NCBI GenBank assembly: GCA_964367935.1
Contig: CAYIYZ010000002.1
Span: 224,054 to 288,053, forward strand
Source: Scatomorpha sp964367935
GTDB lineage: Bacteria > Bacillota > Clostridia > Oscillospirales > Oscillospiraceae
DNA: 64,000 bases
Reading direction: 5' to 3'
Shown here: piece after piece, positions 52,922 to 60,920 of the stretch
Position numbering within the stretch: the first letter of the stretch is position 1
How the letters are laid out: every line of letters begins with the position of its first letter
Position numbers and translations under genes: made by a program
Notes under the pieces: model-generated
What the model was told of the DNA's origin: nothing
The model's input: the letters and a program-made list of their open reading frames with translations, nothing else
Database searches by the model: none

Positions 52922-53955
52922 TGATAAGATTTGATAGCGACTATTTAAATGGGGCTATACCCGAGATAATGCAGAGGCTGGGCGAGACCAATATGGAGTC
53001 GACACCTGGCTATGGCATGGACGAATATTGTGAAAAAGCCGCAACGCTCATAAAAGAGCGTTGCGGCGAAGCACAGCTTGGCGTACACTTCATGGTTGGC
53101 GGTACACAGACGAATTTAACATTGATAGCAGCGGCATTGCGTCCGCATCAGGCGGTAATAGCGTCGGATGCAGGGCATATCAGCGTGCATGAGACAGGCG
53201 CCATAGAGGCTACAGGGCACAAGGTCATTTGTGTGAAGTCAGAGTATGGAAAGATAAGTGCTGAGCAGGTGGAGCAGGTTGTTAAGGGACACTGGGATGA
53301 CGAGACTCACGAGCATATAGCGCAGCCTGCTATGGTGTACATATCACAATCTACAGAGAGTGGCACATGTTATAGTTTGGCGGAACTTGAGTCAATTAGC
53401 GCAGTGTGCAAGGCGCATAATTTAATATTCTATGTAGATGGAGCGAGATTGGGCGCAGCCTTGGTAGCTGAAGGTAACGATGTGTATTTACCGGATTTAG
53501 CACGACTGTGTGATGCGTTTTATATAGGCGGCACAAAGCTCGGCGCTCTGTTTGGAGAGGCGCTTGTGATAAGAAATGAGTCTTTAAACAAGGATTTTAG
53601 GTACATAATGAAACAGCGTGGGGGAATGCTTGCCAAGGGCAGACTTTTGGGCGTGCAGTTTGAAACTTTGTTTACAGACGGCTTGTATGAGCGTGTGGCG
53701 AGTCATGAGGTCGGCGAGGCGCTTAGGATAAGGCGAGCATTTGAGGCACGTGGTATAGAGCTTGCATATCCGTCTTATACGAATCAGCAGTTTCCTTTGT
53801 TGACATTGGATCAGATAGCAAAGCTGAGGGAGAAGTACAGCTTTTCGCCGTGGGAAAAGGGCAGTGACGGTAAAGAGGTAGTGCGTTTTTGTACAAGCTG
53901 GGCTACAAAGACAGAGGATGTTGACGCATTGATACGTGACATAGAGGGCTTGTAA
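52921..53955 (+). CDS. Low-specificity L-threonine aldolase family protein
   Basis: 344 residues of the beta-eliminating lyase/threonine aldolase PLP family. The Schiff-base Lys is in 'YIGGTKLGALFGE', the His stacking on PLP is in 'HISVHETGAIEATGHK', and the Asp contacting the ring nitrogen is in 'FYVDGARLGAAL'. It cleaves L-threonine or allo-threonine to glycine and acetaldehyde. Its start overlaps the Clp stop by one base, so it is probably heat-shock co-expressed, which is an odd pairing. Confidence 0.9.
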   Translation: MIRFDSDYLNGAIPEIMQRLGETNMESTPGYGMDEYCEKAATLIKERCGEAQLGVHFMVGGTQTNLTLIAAALRPHQAVIASDAGHISVHETGAIEATGHKVICVKSEYGKISAEQVEQVVKGHWDDETHEHIAQPAMVYISQSTESGTCYSLAELESISAVCKAHNLIFYVDGARLGAALVAEGNDVYLPDLARLCDAFYIGGTKLGALFGEALVIRNESLNKDFRYIMKQRGGMLAKGRLLGVQFETLFTDGLYERVASHEVGEALRIRRAFEARGIELAYPSYTNQQFPLLTLDQIAKLREKYSFSPWEKGSDGKEVVRFCTSWATKTEDVDALIRDIEGL

Positions 53956-53974
53956 AATAAATTGATGTATAATA

Positions 53975-54016
53975 AAAAGCGGGGCAGTAGATTTTGGATT
54001 CTACTGCCCCGCTTTT
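53975..54016. terminator. Bidirectional terminator
   Basis: A 16-bp stem AAAAGCGGGGCAGTAG with a short loop and A/T tails, between convergent genes. Confidence 0.88.
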
Positions 54017-54019
54017 AAA

Positions 54020-54250
54020 TTATGATATTGACTCCCTGTTGTTCGGAAGGTCTGAGGCTTCGTTTAGGCTGTACTTATCTACATCAGTGCCATTGTCTTC
54101 ATCGGTGAATTGTGCATCTGCCTTCCAAGCAGGGACCTCCACCACGGATATGACTATTTTCGTTTTATCCGAAAACAAGAAAGAAGATACCACAATCACA
54201 ACTATGAGTATCAGTGTTAAAGATAGAATAGTTGTATTTTTCTTAGTCAT
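54020..54250 (-). CDS. Small single-pass membrane protein
   Basis: 76 residues from the ATG after AAAAGGA. After 'MTKKNTT' comes one membrane helix (about 8-26), followed by an acidic outer tail. I do not recognise it. It lies 19 bases behind the zinc peptidase gene on the same strand. Confidence 0.5.
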   Translation of the reverse strand: MTKKNTTILSLTLILIVVIVVSSFLFSDKTKIVISVVEVPAWKADAQFTDEDNGTDVDKYSLNEASDLPNNRESIS

Positions 54251-54269
54251 AAAATGTCCTTTTCTACAT

Positions 54270-54977
54270 TCAATCTCGACTGCCTCTTGTGAGCAGTACA
54301 AGTCTGATAAGCTGCAAAAGTGAAGCTGCAACAGCGGCGACATAGGTTAAAGCGGCGGCATTGAGTACAGACTTTGAGGCAGGAACTTCACTTTGATCAA
54401 TTAAGCCACTCCCGGCGAGAAGGTTCACAGCACGCTTTGAGGCGTTAAACTCTACAGGCAAAGTTATTATTTGAAAAATAACAGAGGCTAAGAATGCGAT
54501 AATTCCGATATTTATTAGCAAATCAGAAGTGTTACCTGTAAAAAGCATACCAATGATAATTAAAGGGAAAGCTGCCATGCTACCTATTCTCGCTATCGGG
54601 AAAATAGCGGTTCTAAACTGTAGGGGCACGTAGTCCTTAGCATGCTGCAATGCATGACCACACTCGTGTGCGGCAACACTTACAGCTGCAATTGAAGTTT
54701 GATTATACGTTGCGTCTGACAGGTTTACAGTCTTATTACGAGGATCGTAGTGATCAGATAGATTTCCGCTGACGTGCTGAACGCTAACATCATATAGTCC
54801 CTGTGACCTGAGTATTTGCTCAGCAGCCTCTTTTCCGGTGATACCGCGCATGCTCCTAACAGAGGAATACTTGGAGAAAGTTGACTTTAGTTTAAACTGC
54901 GCGCCTAAGGTGATTACTATACCGATAATGATTAAAATATAGGTGGGGTCATAGAACATACCATACATTCCGAACAT
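54270..54977 (-). CDS. YugP-like neutral zinc metallopeptidase
   Basis: 235 residues. The zinc site 'AHECGHALQH' (HExxH-like arrangement, H-E-x-G-H) is clear. Membrane helices lie at the N-terminus ('YILIIIGIVITLGA') and in two or three places in the C-terminal half. The family is PF04298-type, membrane-bound, with unknown substrate. The ribosome site is AAGGAG. Confidence 0.9.
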   Translation of the reverse strand: MFGMYGMFYDPTYILIIIGIVITLGAQFKLKSTFSKYSSVRSMRGITGKEAAEQILRSQGLYDVSVQHVSGNLSDHYDPRNKTVNLSDATYNQTSIAAVSVAAHECGHALQHAKDYVPLQFRTAIFPIARIGSMAAFPLIIIGMLFTGNTSDLLINIGIIAFLASVIFQIITLPVEFNASKRAVNLLAGSGLIDQSEVPASKSVLNAAALTYVAAVAASLLQLIRLVLLTRGSRD

Positions 54978-55044
54978 AAATTTTATCTCCTTTTCGATTA
55001 TATATTAATAGCTCCGACGCCATAGCATTGGCAAAGTTCCCATT

Positions 55045-56016
55045 TTAGTTCACATTGTAGATTTGTGTGTTAGTATTATAAGGGAAGGCAATAAGTTTCT
55101 CACTGTTTAGGTTCTCCTTATGCATATTCACAGCAGAAACAGCACTGCTATCGTATGTTTTGTAGTAGTATATTCCTTTGTGGGCGTTGATACAGCAAGA
55201 GTAGACAGTCATATCATAGCTCTCACCTTCCATAACGCTACCACGAACCATGGAAACTGCACTCAACATATGAAACATTTGTGCGATAGAGGCAGCCTCA
55301 CTTTTTGGAGCGACAGCGTTAGCCTTCAGAAAATATGCTTTAACAAATCTCGATTGCGATGAAAAATCACCCGGCAGACCCAAGGCGCCCAAACCCATAC
55401 AATAGTGGTTTAGCTCTACCTCCGCAGTCATTGTATTTACGGGATTTCTGTTTGACAGATGCATATAATTGTTTAGGTTATGCATTTGCATATCAAAGCT
55501 CGGATTGTTAGTCATCACTCCAACTTTGTTTTCATAAATGTGCATACCGGATTTTGTGCATTCCACCACTATGGACGAGTTTTTGTCGGAGACGATAAAA
55601 TGCAAGGTTGGAATAGGCAAGTTAGGTGAGTAAGGCGTGTCTGTGATATTGGTTTGATTTAAAAGTGCTGTAGCTTCTATGACACTTTCCGCCTTGCAAA
55701 GTACATATGGGATAATTTCAATCACAGAAACATTGTCCATATCTTGTACATTCTTGTTATACATAGCCATTGACGGGAAATTGAGGCCTGCCATGTACAA
55801 CCCCTTCTCGTTCACAGCCTCTGCAAACAGTGGGTAATTGTTAGTGATCATTGCAGCACCCATCATAGCGTAGTGATTATTCAGTGTTGGCATGTCCTTA
55901 AAGGTGAAGGCATAGTTTCTCGGCACGATTACAATATTTCTATCGAAATCAAAGCTGATATCCATATTTCTACCAATATAAAAGTCGCCATTATTCCAAG
56001 ATATTGATGTGCACAT
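55045..56016 (-). CDS. bsh: Choloylglycine hydrolase family, bile-salt-hydrolase-like
   Basis: 323 residues. After removal of Met1, Cys2 is the N-terminal nucleophile ('MCTSIS'). The rest of the bile salt hydrolase signature is present: 'GRNMD', 'AGLNFP', 'MTNNPSFDMQMHNLNNYM' and 'GLPGDFSSQSRF', covering the expected Arg, Asp, Asn and Arg active-site residues. It should deconjugate bile acids in the cytoplasm; penicillin V acylase activity is the alternative within the family. It follows a MerR regulator gene by 32 bases on the same strand. Confidence 0.88.
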   Translation of the reverse strand: MCTSISWNNGDFYIGRNMDISFDFDRNIVIVPRNYAFTFKDMPTLNNHYAMMGAAMITNNYPLFAEAVNEKGLYMAGLNFPSMAMYNKNVQDMDNVSVIEIIPYVLCKAESVIEATALLNQTNITDTPYSPNLPIPTLHFIVSDKNSSIVVECTKSGMHIYENKVGVMTNNPSFDMQMHNLNNYMHLSNRNPVNTMTAEVELNHYCMGLGALGLPGDFSSQSRFVKAYFLKANAVAPKSEAASIAQMFHMLSAVSMVRGSVMEGESYDMTVYSCCINAHKGIYYYKTYDSSAVSAVNMHKENLNSEKLIAFPYNTNTQIYNVN

Positions 56017-56048
56017 GATAAGATCTCACTTTCTAAATAATTTGATCT

Positions 56049-56840
56049 TTACTCTTTTATCGCGATTGAAAGCTTGACAACATAATTTTCGATGCCGCTT
56101 ACTGCCAATTCATCTAAGACCATATACTCGAAGAAATAATCACCTAAGCAAAGTTCGTTTTTGGCAGCGTATTCTAATATTTTCTCGTAGCCATCATCAA
56201 TGGTGAAATATCCATGAGTGTGATAATAGCTTAAATAGTTGCCTGCGGGCTTTATTAGTGTGGATGTACCCTCTGCTTTGGTTTTGCTAAAATAGTAATC
56301 GAAATATGTTTTATTTTCAAAGTTTTCATTTTTGATAATATGTCCAACAGCGCAAGGAAGGTTGAGTGTTGAATCTCCCACATTTTTTATGTGTGCTGAA
56401 AAGGGGGTATAATAGTCTTCTTCATTACTTTCGGTTATATACAGTACTTCTTTTTCCTCATAGGAAATAAAGGCACCATGCGATTCACGTTCAAAATATG
56501 CCGAAATAGTTTCTTGTTTTTCTCGTATTAATTCTCTGGTTTTGGTAAGTCTATTTATTTTTTGCTCTAAAAATATTTCATGTTCCTGTAAGAGAGACAT
56601 GCAACTTTCAGCGGAACGTGTTTTCAAATACTCCTTAATCTTAGATAGAGTAACGCCCATTTCGGTTAAAGACTTAATAACAAAGAATGTTTCAATCTGA
56701 AAAACGGAGTAGCCTCTAAACCCTTTATCATCTTTTTTTTCAGGTGAAAAAACACCTTCTTTGTCGTAGTAAAACAAGGTGTGCTTAGAGGCTCCGACGA
56801 CCTTAGCAAACTCGTTAGTTGTAAGAAAAATCTCAAACAT
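56049..56840 (-). CDS. MerR-family regulator with effector-binding domain
   Basis: 263 residues. The MerR helix-turn-helix ('TTNEFAKVVGASKHTLFYYD') and the following coil occupy 1-125. The C-terminal half resembles a GyrI/BmrR-type small-molecule domain, with several aromatic residues that could line a pocket. It is transcribed with the bile-salt-hydrolase gene and divergently from a MATE exporter, whose promoter has the MerR-type long spacer. It probably activates the exporter in response to a hydrophobic compound, perhaps a bile acid. Confidence 0.85.
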   Translation of the reverse strand: MFEIFLTTNEFAKVVGASKHTLFYYDKEGVFSPEKKDDKGFRGYSVFQIETFFVIKSLTEMGVTLSKIKEYLKTRSAESCMSLLQEHEIFLEQKINRLTKTRELIREKQETISAYFERESHGAFISYEEKEVLYITESNEEDYYTPFSAHIKNVGDSTLNLPCAVGHIIKNENFENKTYFDYYFSKTKAEGTSTLIKPAGNYLSYYHTHGYFTIDDGYEKILEYAAKNELCLGDYFFEYMVLDELAVSGIENYVVKLSIAIKE

Positions 56841-56852
56841 TAAAATTTCTCC

Positions 56853-56883
56853 TTGCGTATAGAGTAACTCTATAGTGTACTAT
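56853..56883 (+). promoter_or_regulatory. MerR-type promoter and operator of the MATE gene
   Basis: TTGCGT, then 19 bases, then TACTAT. Covering most of the spacer is a perfect palindrome, TATAGAGT-A-ACTCTATA (56858-56874). Over-long spacers with the operator between the boxes are the mark of MerR-activated promoters. Confidence 0.7.
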
Positions 56884-56932
56884 AAAATTATAACATTAAT
56901 TCCAAAAAATTTCAAGAGGAGAACGGTAAACA

Positions 56933-58267
56933 ATGACAAATGTTGATTACGGCACTATGCCGATTGGAAGACTAATAAGAAAGCTTGCTATCCCGAGCAT
57001 AGTGACGATGATAGTAGCCTCAATAAATATGGTTATTGATGGGGTGTTCATGGGAAACTACATAGGAAGCTCAGCCTTAGCAGCTGTGAATCTTGTTATG
57101 CCTATAATGATGATGGTGTTTGGGCTTATAGGAATGGTAGCAAGTGGATCCGGTATTAGAATAGGTGTGTTGTTTGGTGAGGGGAAGCAGGCTGAAGCTT
57201 CAAGAGTGTTTTCGGCAAGTACGCTAATGATTTTCGTCATAGGTGTTATTATTGCGATTATGGCGTATATATTTACAGAGGGTGTAATATTTGCAATTAT
57301 TAAGGATAAAAACTTAGCATCCTTAGCGTATGACTATGTGAAAGTAATGATTCCTGCCATACCCTTATTAGGTCCGCTTTTTGCTTTTGATAATTTTCTG
57401 ATAATATGCGGTAAAATCAACAGGAGTACCTGGATAAATATATGGACAGCTCTTATTAATATTGCGCTGAACTGGTATTTTGTAGCATATTTAGGCTTGG
57501 GCATATCTTTTGCAGCACTTGCAACTACGGTAAGTATGGCAATAGGGTCAATATTATCAATTTTACCTTTTGCACGCAATAAATTAGAGCTCAAGTTCTG
57601 CTCGCCGATAATCCCGATAAGAGACCTTAGGATGATAATATATAATGGTAGTTCTGACTTTTTTCAAAGCATAGCGGGTTCTGTTATGGCAATGATAACA
57701 AATGGAATAATGCTTGCAGTTGCGGGTGCGACAGGAGTGGCGGCTATGTCTGTTATATCGTACATAGAAATGCTCTTGTTGCCGGTGCTGATGGGTGTCG
57801 CGGGTTGTGTCCAACCGGTCGTAAGCTATAATTTAGGTGCGAAGAATCATGATAGAATAAAGGAAACGTTCAAAAAAGTGTGCATAATTTCCGTGATAAT
57901 TTCAGCGCTGTCACTTTGTATAATGTTGATATTCCCGAACTTTTTAGTGTCACTGTTTGCAAGTGAAGAGGATAGTGAGATGATAAAAATCGCAACGATG
58001 GGATTGTTGTTGTATGCGCCATCGTTTTTGTTCAACTGGTTTAATATTATAGTCGGCACATTTCTGAGTGCTCTTGAAAAGCCGAAGGAGTCAATGATAT
58101 TGATGTTACTTGACTCCATGGTACTTCCGCTTGTATTCATCATTGTGCTTGCAGTGCTTTTAGGGATAAACGGAATATTTTTAGCGCCGTCTGCTGCTGC
58201 TTTAGTAGCTTTCGCTGTGGCATTGTCGATGTGGAAAAAAATAAGCTCAAATTTCAAAGCCTACTAA
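56933..58267 (+). CDS. MATE-family efflux transporter
   Basis: 444 residues with twelve predicted membrane helices in two similar halves. The starts of both halves carry MATE features ('GRLIRKLAIPSIVTMIVASI', 'GSALAAVNLVMPIMMM', 'GCVQPVVSYNLGA'). It exports drugs or cationic compounds using Na+ or H+. Regulation by the divergent MerR protein is likely. A GAGGAG ribosome site precedes it. Confidence 0.93.
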   Translation: MTNVDYGTMPIGRLIRKLAIPSIVTMIVASINMVIDGVFMGNYIGSSALAAVNLVMPIMMMVFGLIGMVASGSGIRIGVLFGEGKQAEASRVFSASTLMIFVIGVIIAIMAYIFTEGVIFAIIKDKNLASLAYDYVKVMIPAIPLLGPLFAFDNFLIICGKINRSTWINIWTALINIALNWYFVAYLGLGISFAALATTVSMAIGSILSILPFARNKLELKFCSPIIPIRDLRMIIYNGSSDFFQSIAGSVMAMITNGIMLAVAGATGVAAMSVISYIEMLLLPVLMGVAGCVQPVVSYNLGAKNHDRIKETFKKVCIISVIISALSLCIMLIFPNFLVSLFASEEDSEMIKIATMGLLLYAPSFLFNWFNIIVGTFLSALEKPKESMILMLLDSMVLPLVFIIVLAVLLGINGIFLAPSAAALVAFAVALSMWKKISSNFKAY

Positions 58268-58308
58268 AAAGTATAGTCAATAATAGGCTTGTAATCGCTT
58301 TAGAAAAG

Positions 58309-58349
58309 AACAGGTTGACAGTTTTCGTTTTGAAAATTGTCAACCTGTT
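58309..58349. terminator. Terminator between the MATE gene and the methyltransferase remnant
   Basis: An 18-bp stem starting AACAGGTTGACAG, with one G-T pair and a five-base loop. It serves convergent units. Confidence 0.8.
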
Positions 58350-58350
58350 A

Positions 58351-58557
58351 TTAAATGACTGCCCAACTCAAGTTTAAGTCAGCTGCATCAAAAGCTTCAT
58401 CAAGCTATAGTAAATTACCTACATCGCCCTGTATGAATTTTATGTGTTTGCATTTCATTCTTTCTTTTGCAAGACTCAACATACAAGTTTTGTGGGTAAT
58501 TACTACATCGCAGATATTTTTTGTTGACTTATACGAGCTTTTAATTTTGTCTGCCAT
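58351..58557 (-). pseudogene. SAM-dependent methyltransferase remnant with an in-frame TAG
   Basis: Read on the minus strand from an ATG that overlaps the stop of the ATC-hydrolase gene (TAATG). The frame gives 'CMLSLAKERMKCKHIKFIQG' followed by 'DVGNLL', a TAG stop, then, in the same frame, 'LDEAFDAADLNLSWA'. This is the normal order of a UbiE-type methyltransferase (Met-Leu-x-x-Ala-Lys ... Gly-Asp ... Phe-Asp-Ala). The SAM-binding glycine loop before it and everything after about 65 codons are missing. It is almost certainly a decayed gene. Confidence 0.7.
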
Positions 58558-59162
58558 TATTTTACCACCGTTAATTTAAAATCACAGACAGCATCGCCGT
58601 CACCTATGGTCTTTGTCCGTCCCCAAACGAGTTTTGGATGCATATTGCCATATACTATGTCATCACCTCGACAAAATGCCTTTGTGATTTCAGGATAACC
58701 GTACTTTGCACAGATCTCGGAATAGGGGCATTTTGTCATGTCAAAACGCATTTCTCTTGGGGATATTTCGTGGAACACCGCATCGAAATTTTGCTTTACC
58801 CCAAACTTTTTCTTTGTCATATTCCCGAATAGTACGGGCATTTTTTTATAAATGCCCGGTATCTTCATAAGTTTGGCTACAAGCTTTGCCCCTCTGTAAC
58901 TTCTCCACTCAATAAACTTGAAGTTAAAAGCGAGGGCATCGTCTCTTGATATTCCATGCTTAATTTGTGCATCAAGAACTGAAATGCAAGGATAGATTTT
59001 TACATGGGTGTGACTGTGCATAGCTCTTGGTTCATCCGCATTTTCTATGCAAAGCTCTTCGAATCTTGCAAATGCAGAATTTGCAATTAAGTTACCTATT
59101 TTGCCACCGTATGTGTCACACAATACCTTTTTGGCTTGTGATAAAAATTGATTTTTAGCCAT
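58557..59162 (-). CDS. L-2-amino-thiazoline-4-carboxylic acid hydrolase family protein
   Basis: 201 residues. The C-terminal pattern 'CPYSEICAKYGYPEITKAFC' followed by 'RGDD', and 'CDFKLTVV' at the end, fit the ATC-hydrolase family. In Clostridia this family is often found with ABC half-transporters, a TetR regulator and a methyltransferase, exactly the set here. The true substrate in these clusters is not established. It lies 12 bases behind the second ABC gene. Confidence 0.75.
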   Translation of the reverse strand: MAKNQFLSQAKKVLCDTYGGKIGNLIANSAFARFEELCIENADEPRAMHSHTHVKIYPCISVLDAQIKHGISRDDALAFNFKFIEWRSYRGAKLVAKLMKIPGIYKKMPVLFGNMTKKKFGVKQNFDAVFHEISPREMRFDMTKCPYSEICAKYGYPEITKAFCRGDDIVYGNMHPKLVWGRTKTIGDGDAVCDFKLTVVK

Positions 59163-59174
59163 TTCACATCTCCT

Positions 59175-60920
59175 TTAGGATAGCACCCAGTTCATACTCT
59201 CTGTTTGCAGCCTTATCATATTCTCATAGTCTGTAGATTTTTTAAGCAGTTCGCCGTGTGTGCCCTCAGCAGAAACCTTACCGTCTTTTAGCAACACTAT
59301 TTTATTTGCGCCTGCAATTGTCCTCATTCTGTGGGCAATTACGATAACTGTTTTATCTTTTGTAAGCCTTGAAACTGCCTCTTGTACAGCACTTTCATTT
59401 TGAATATCAAGTGAGGAAGTCGCCTCATCAAGTAGTACAATAGGTGCATCTTTTAAGAGCGCCCTTGCGATAGATAATCGCTGACGCTCACCACCAGAAA
59501 GCATAGAGCCGTTTTCGCCTATGAGCGTGTTGTAGCAGTCAGGCATAGACATTATAAATTCATGGCACTGCGCATTTTTCGCAGCTTCGATTACTTCTTC
59601 ATCGGTAGCGCCTTTTCTGCCTATGCGAATATTTTCCATTACTGTATTATTGAAGAGAGTAACGTCTTGGAAAACTATAGAAATTTCTTTTAGGAGTGTT
59701 TCGGGCTCTACATTGTTTACATCTTCACCGCCTATGGTGATTTTACCACTACCTATATCCCAAAATCTTGCCGCAAGCTTCATGGCTGTACTTTTACCAC
59801 CGCCTGACGGGCCTACGAGTGCTGTGACTTCGCCTTGCTTTGCTGTAAACGAAACACCGTCAAGCACAGTCTCGCTTGTATCATAAGAAAACTTAACATT
59901 CTCGAAATTGATATCATAGCCAATCGGAGATATGATATCTTTGCCGTTTTGCACTTTTGTATTTTCAAATTCCTTCATCCGCTCGACACTCTTTAAGGAT
60001 ATAAATATACCTGCAAGGTTTACGAGCGCTCCTGCAAGTGGATCGTAAATTCTTGAAGCAATCATTAAAAATACAAGGAACGTAAGTAGTGTCACTTCAC
60101 CTGTTGCAAGCAGAGCTACACCTGTGATCATAGTAGTTGCAATGCCGACTTTCAGTATCATCTGCGCTGTACTGACAAAAATTCCTGTTACAAATTCCGA
60201 CTTCATGCTCATGCTTTCGTGGCTGTCGAAGTGAACATCCATAATGTTAAGGTGTGCTTTTTCTCTGTTATTAGCCTTAATGTCTTTCACATTTTCGAGG
60301 CATTCTTGAATTTTATCAAGATAAGTGAGTTGTAGCACCTTAGTTTTTACAACAAAGTGAGATTGCAGCTTTTTACTAGCAACACAAAGTATAAATGAAA
60401 CAGGGATAACCCAAGTGAGCGATAATGCAAGTCGCGGGTCGAAAACGAACATACCAAGGCCCATGATAACAGTCGAGATAATAGAGCCGATAAATCCGGG
60501 AATAAAATGTGAAAAGGCGTTTTCCATCATAGTAACATCACCCATAATGGTTGTGGTCAGGTCTGGCAAATCCTTTTTACCAAAGAAGGAGAGGGGGAGT
60601 TTGCGAAGTGTTTCCGCAAGGGAAATTCGCATATTCGCACTTTCTTCATAAGCGGAAATGTAGCAAAAATTGTACTGGAAGTAGTAAAGCACAGCCAGTA
60701 AAAATAATATAAAAACCGCATATCCGACATATAGTAATACAGAGTAAACCGGTGCGACACCTTCTAAGATCGGCAAAAGTGAGTCTCGTATAAAATAGTA
60801 GGAGATACCGCTCACAGCCATAATTACGACATTTATGAATATTGTGACAACACTCGCCTTTAGTAGCTCGCTTGCTCCAAGCTCTGTCAGTGCAAAAGTT
60901 TTTTGTAGATATTTTTTCAT
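59175..60920 (-). CDS. ABC half-transporter (membrane plus ATPase domain), second of pair
   Basis: 581 residues: six membrane helices (about 20-310), then the ATPase with 'GPSGGGKST', 'LSGGERQRLSIARALL', 'LLDEATSSLD' and 'IAHRM', all canonical. Its start overlaps the stop of the partner gene (TAATG), so the two are translationally coupled and probably form a heterodimer. Relatives include exporters and siderophore-type (YbtPQ/IrtAB) transporters. Confidence 0.92.
   Translation of the reverse strand: MKKYLQKTFALTELGASELLKASVVTIFINVVIMAVSGISYYFIRDSLLPILEGVAPVYSVLLYVGYAVFILFLLAVLYYFQYNFCYISAYEESANMRISLAETLRKLPLSFFGKKDLPDLTTTIMGDVTMMENAFSHFIPGFIGSIISTVIMGLGMFVFDPRLALSLTWVIPVSFILCVASKKLQSHFVVKTKVLQLTYLDKIQECLENVKDIKANNREKAHLNIMDVHFDSHESMSMKSEFVTGIFVSTAQMILKVGIATTMITGVALLATGEVTLLTFLVFLMIASRIYDPLAGALVNLAGIFISLKSVERMKEFENTKVQNGKDIISPIGYDINFENVKFSYDTSETVLDGVSFTAKQGEVTALVGPSGGGKSTAMKLAARFWDIGSGKITIGGEDVNNVEPETLLKEISIVFQDVTLFNNTVMENIRIGRKGATDEEVIEAAKNAQCHEFIMSMPDCYNTLIGENGSMLSGGERQRLSIARALLKDAPIVLLDEATSSLDIQNESAVQEAVSRLTKDKTVIVIAHRMRTIAGANKIVLLKDGKVSAEGTHGELLKKSTDYENMIRLQTESMNWVLS

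Noticed and set aside
53994..54323. Plus-strand frame of 109 codons
   Set aside because: It starts inside a terminator and runs antisense to a small membrane protein and the end of the zinc peptidase gene.
58351..58557. The in-frame TAG as recoding (pyrrolysine or readthrough)
   Set aside because: The gene also lacks its SAM-binding start and its end, so decay is far simpler than recoding.
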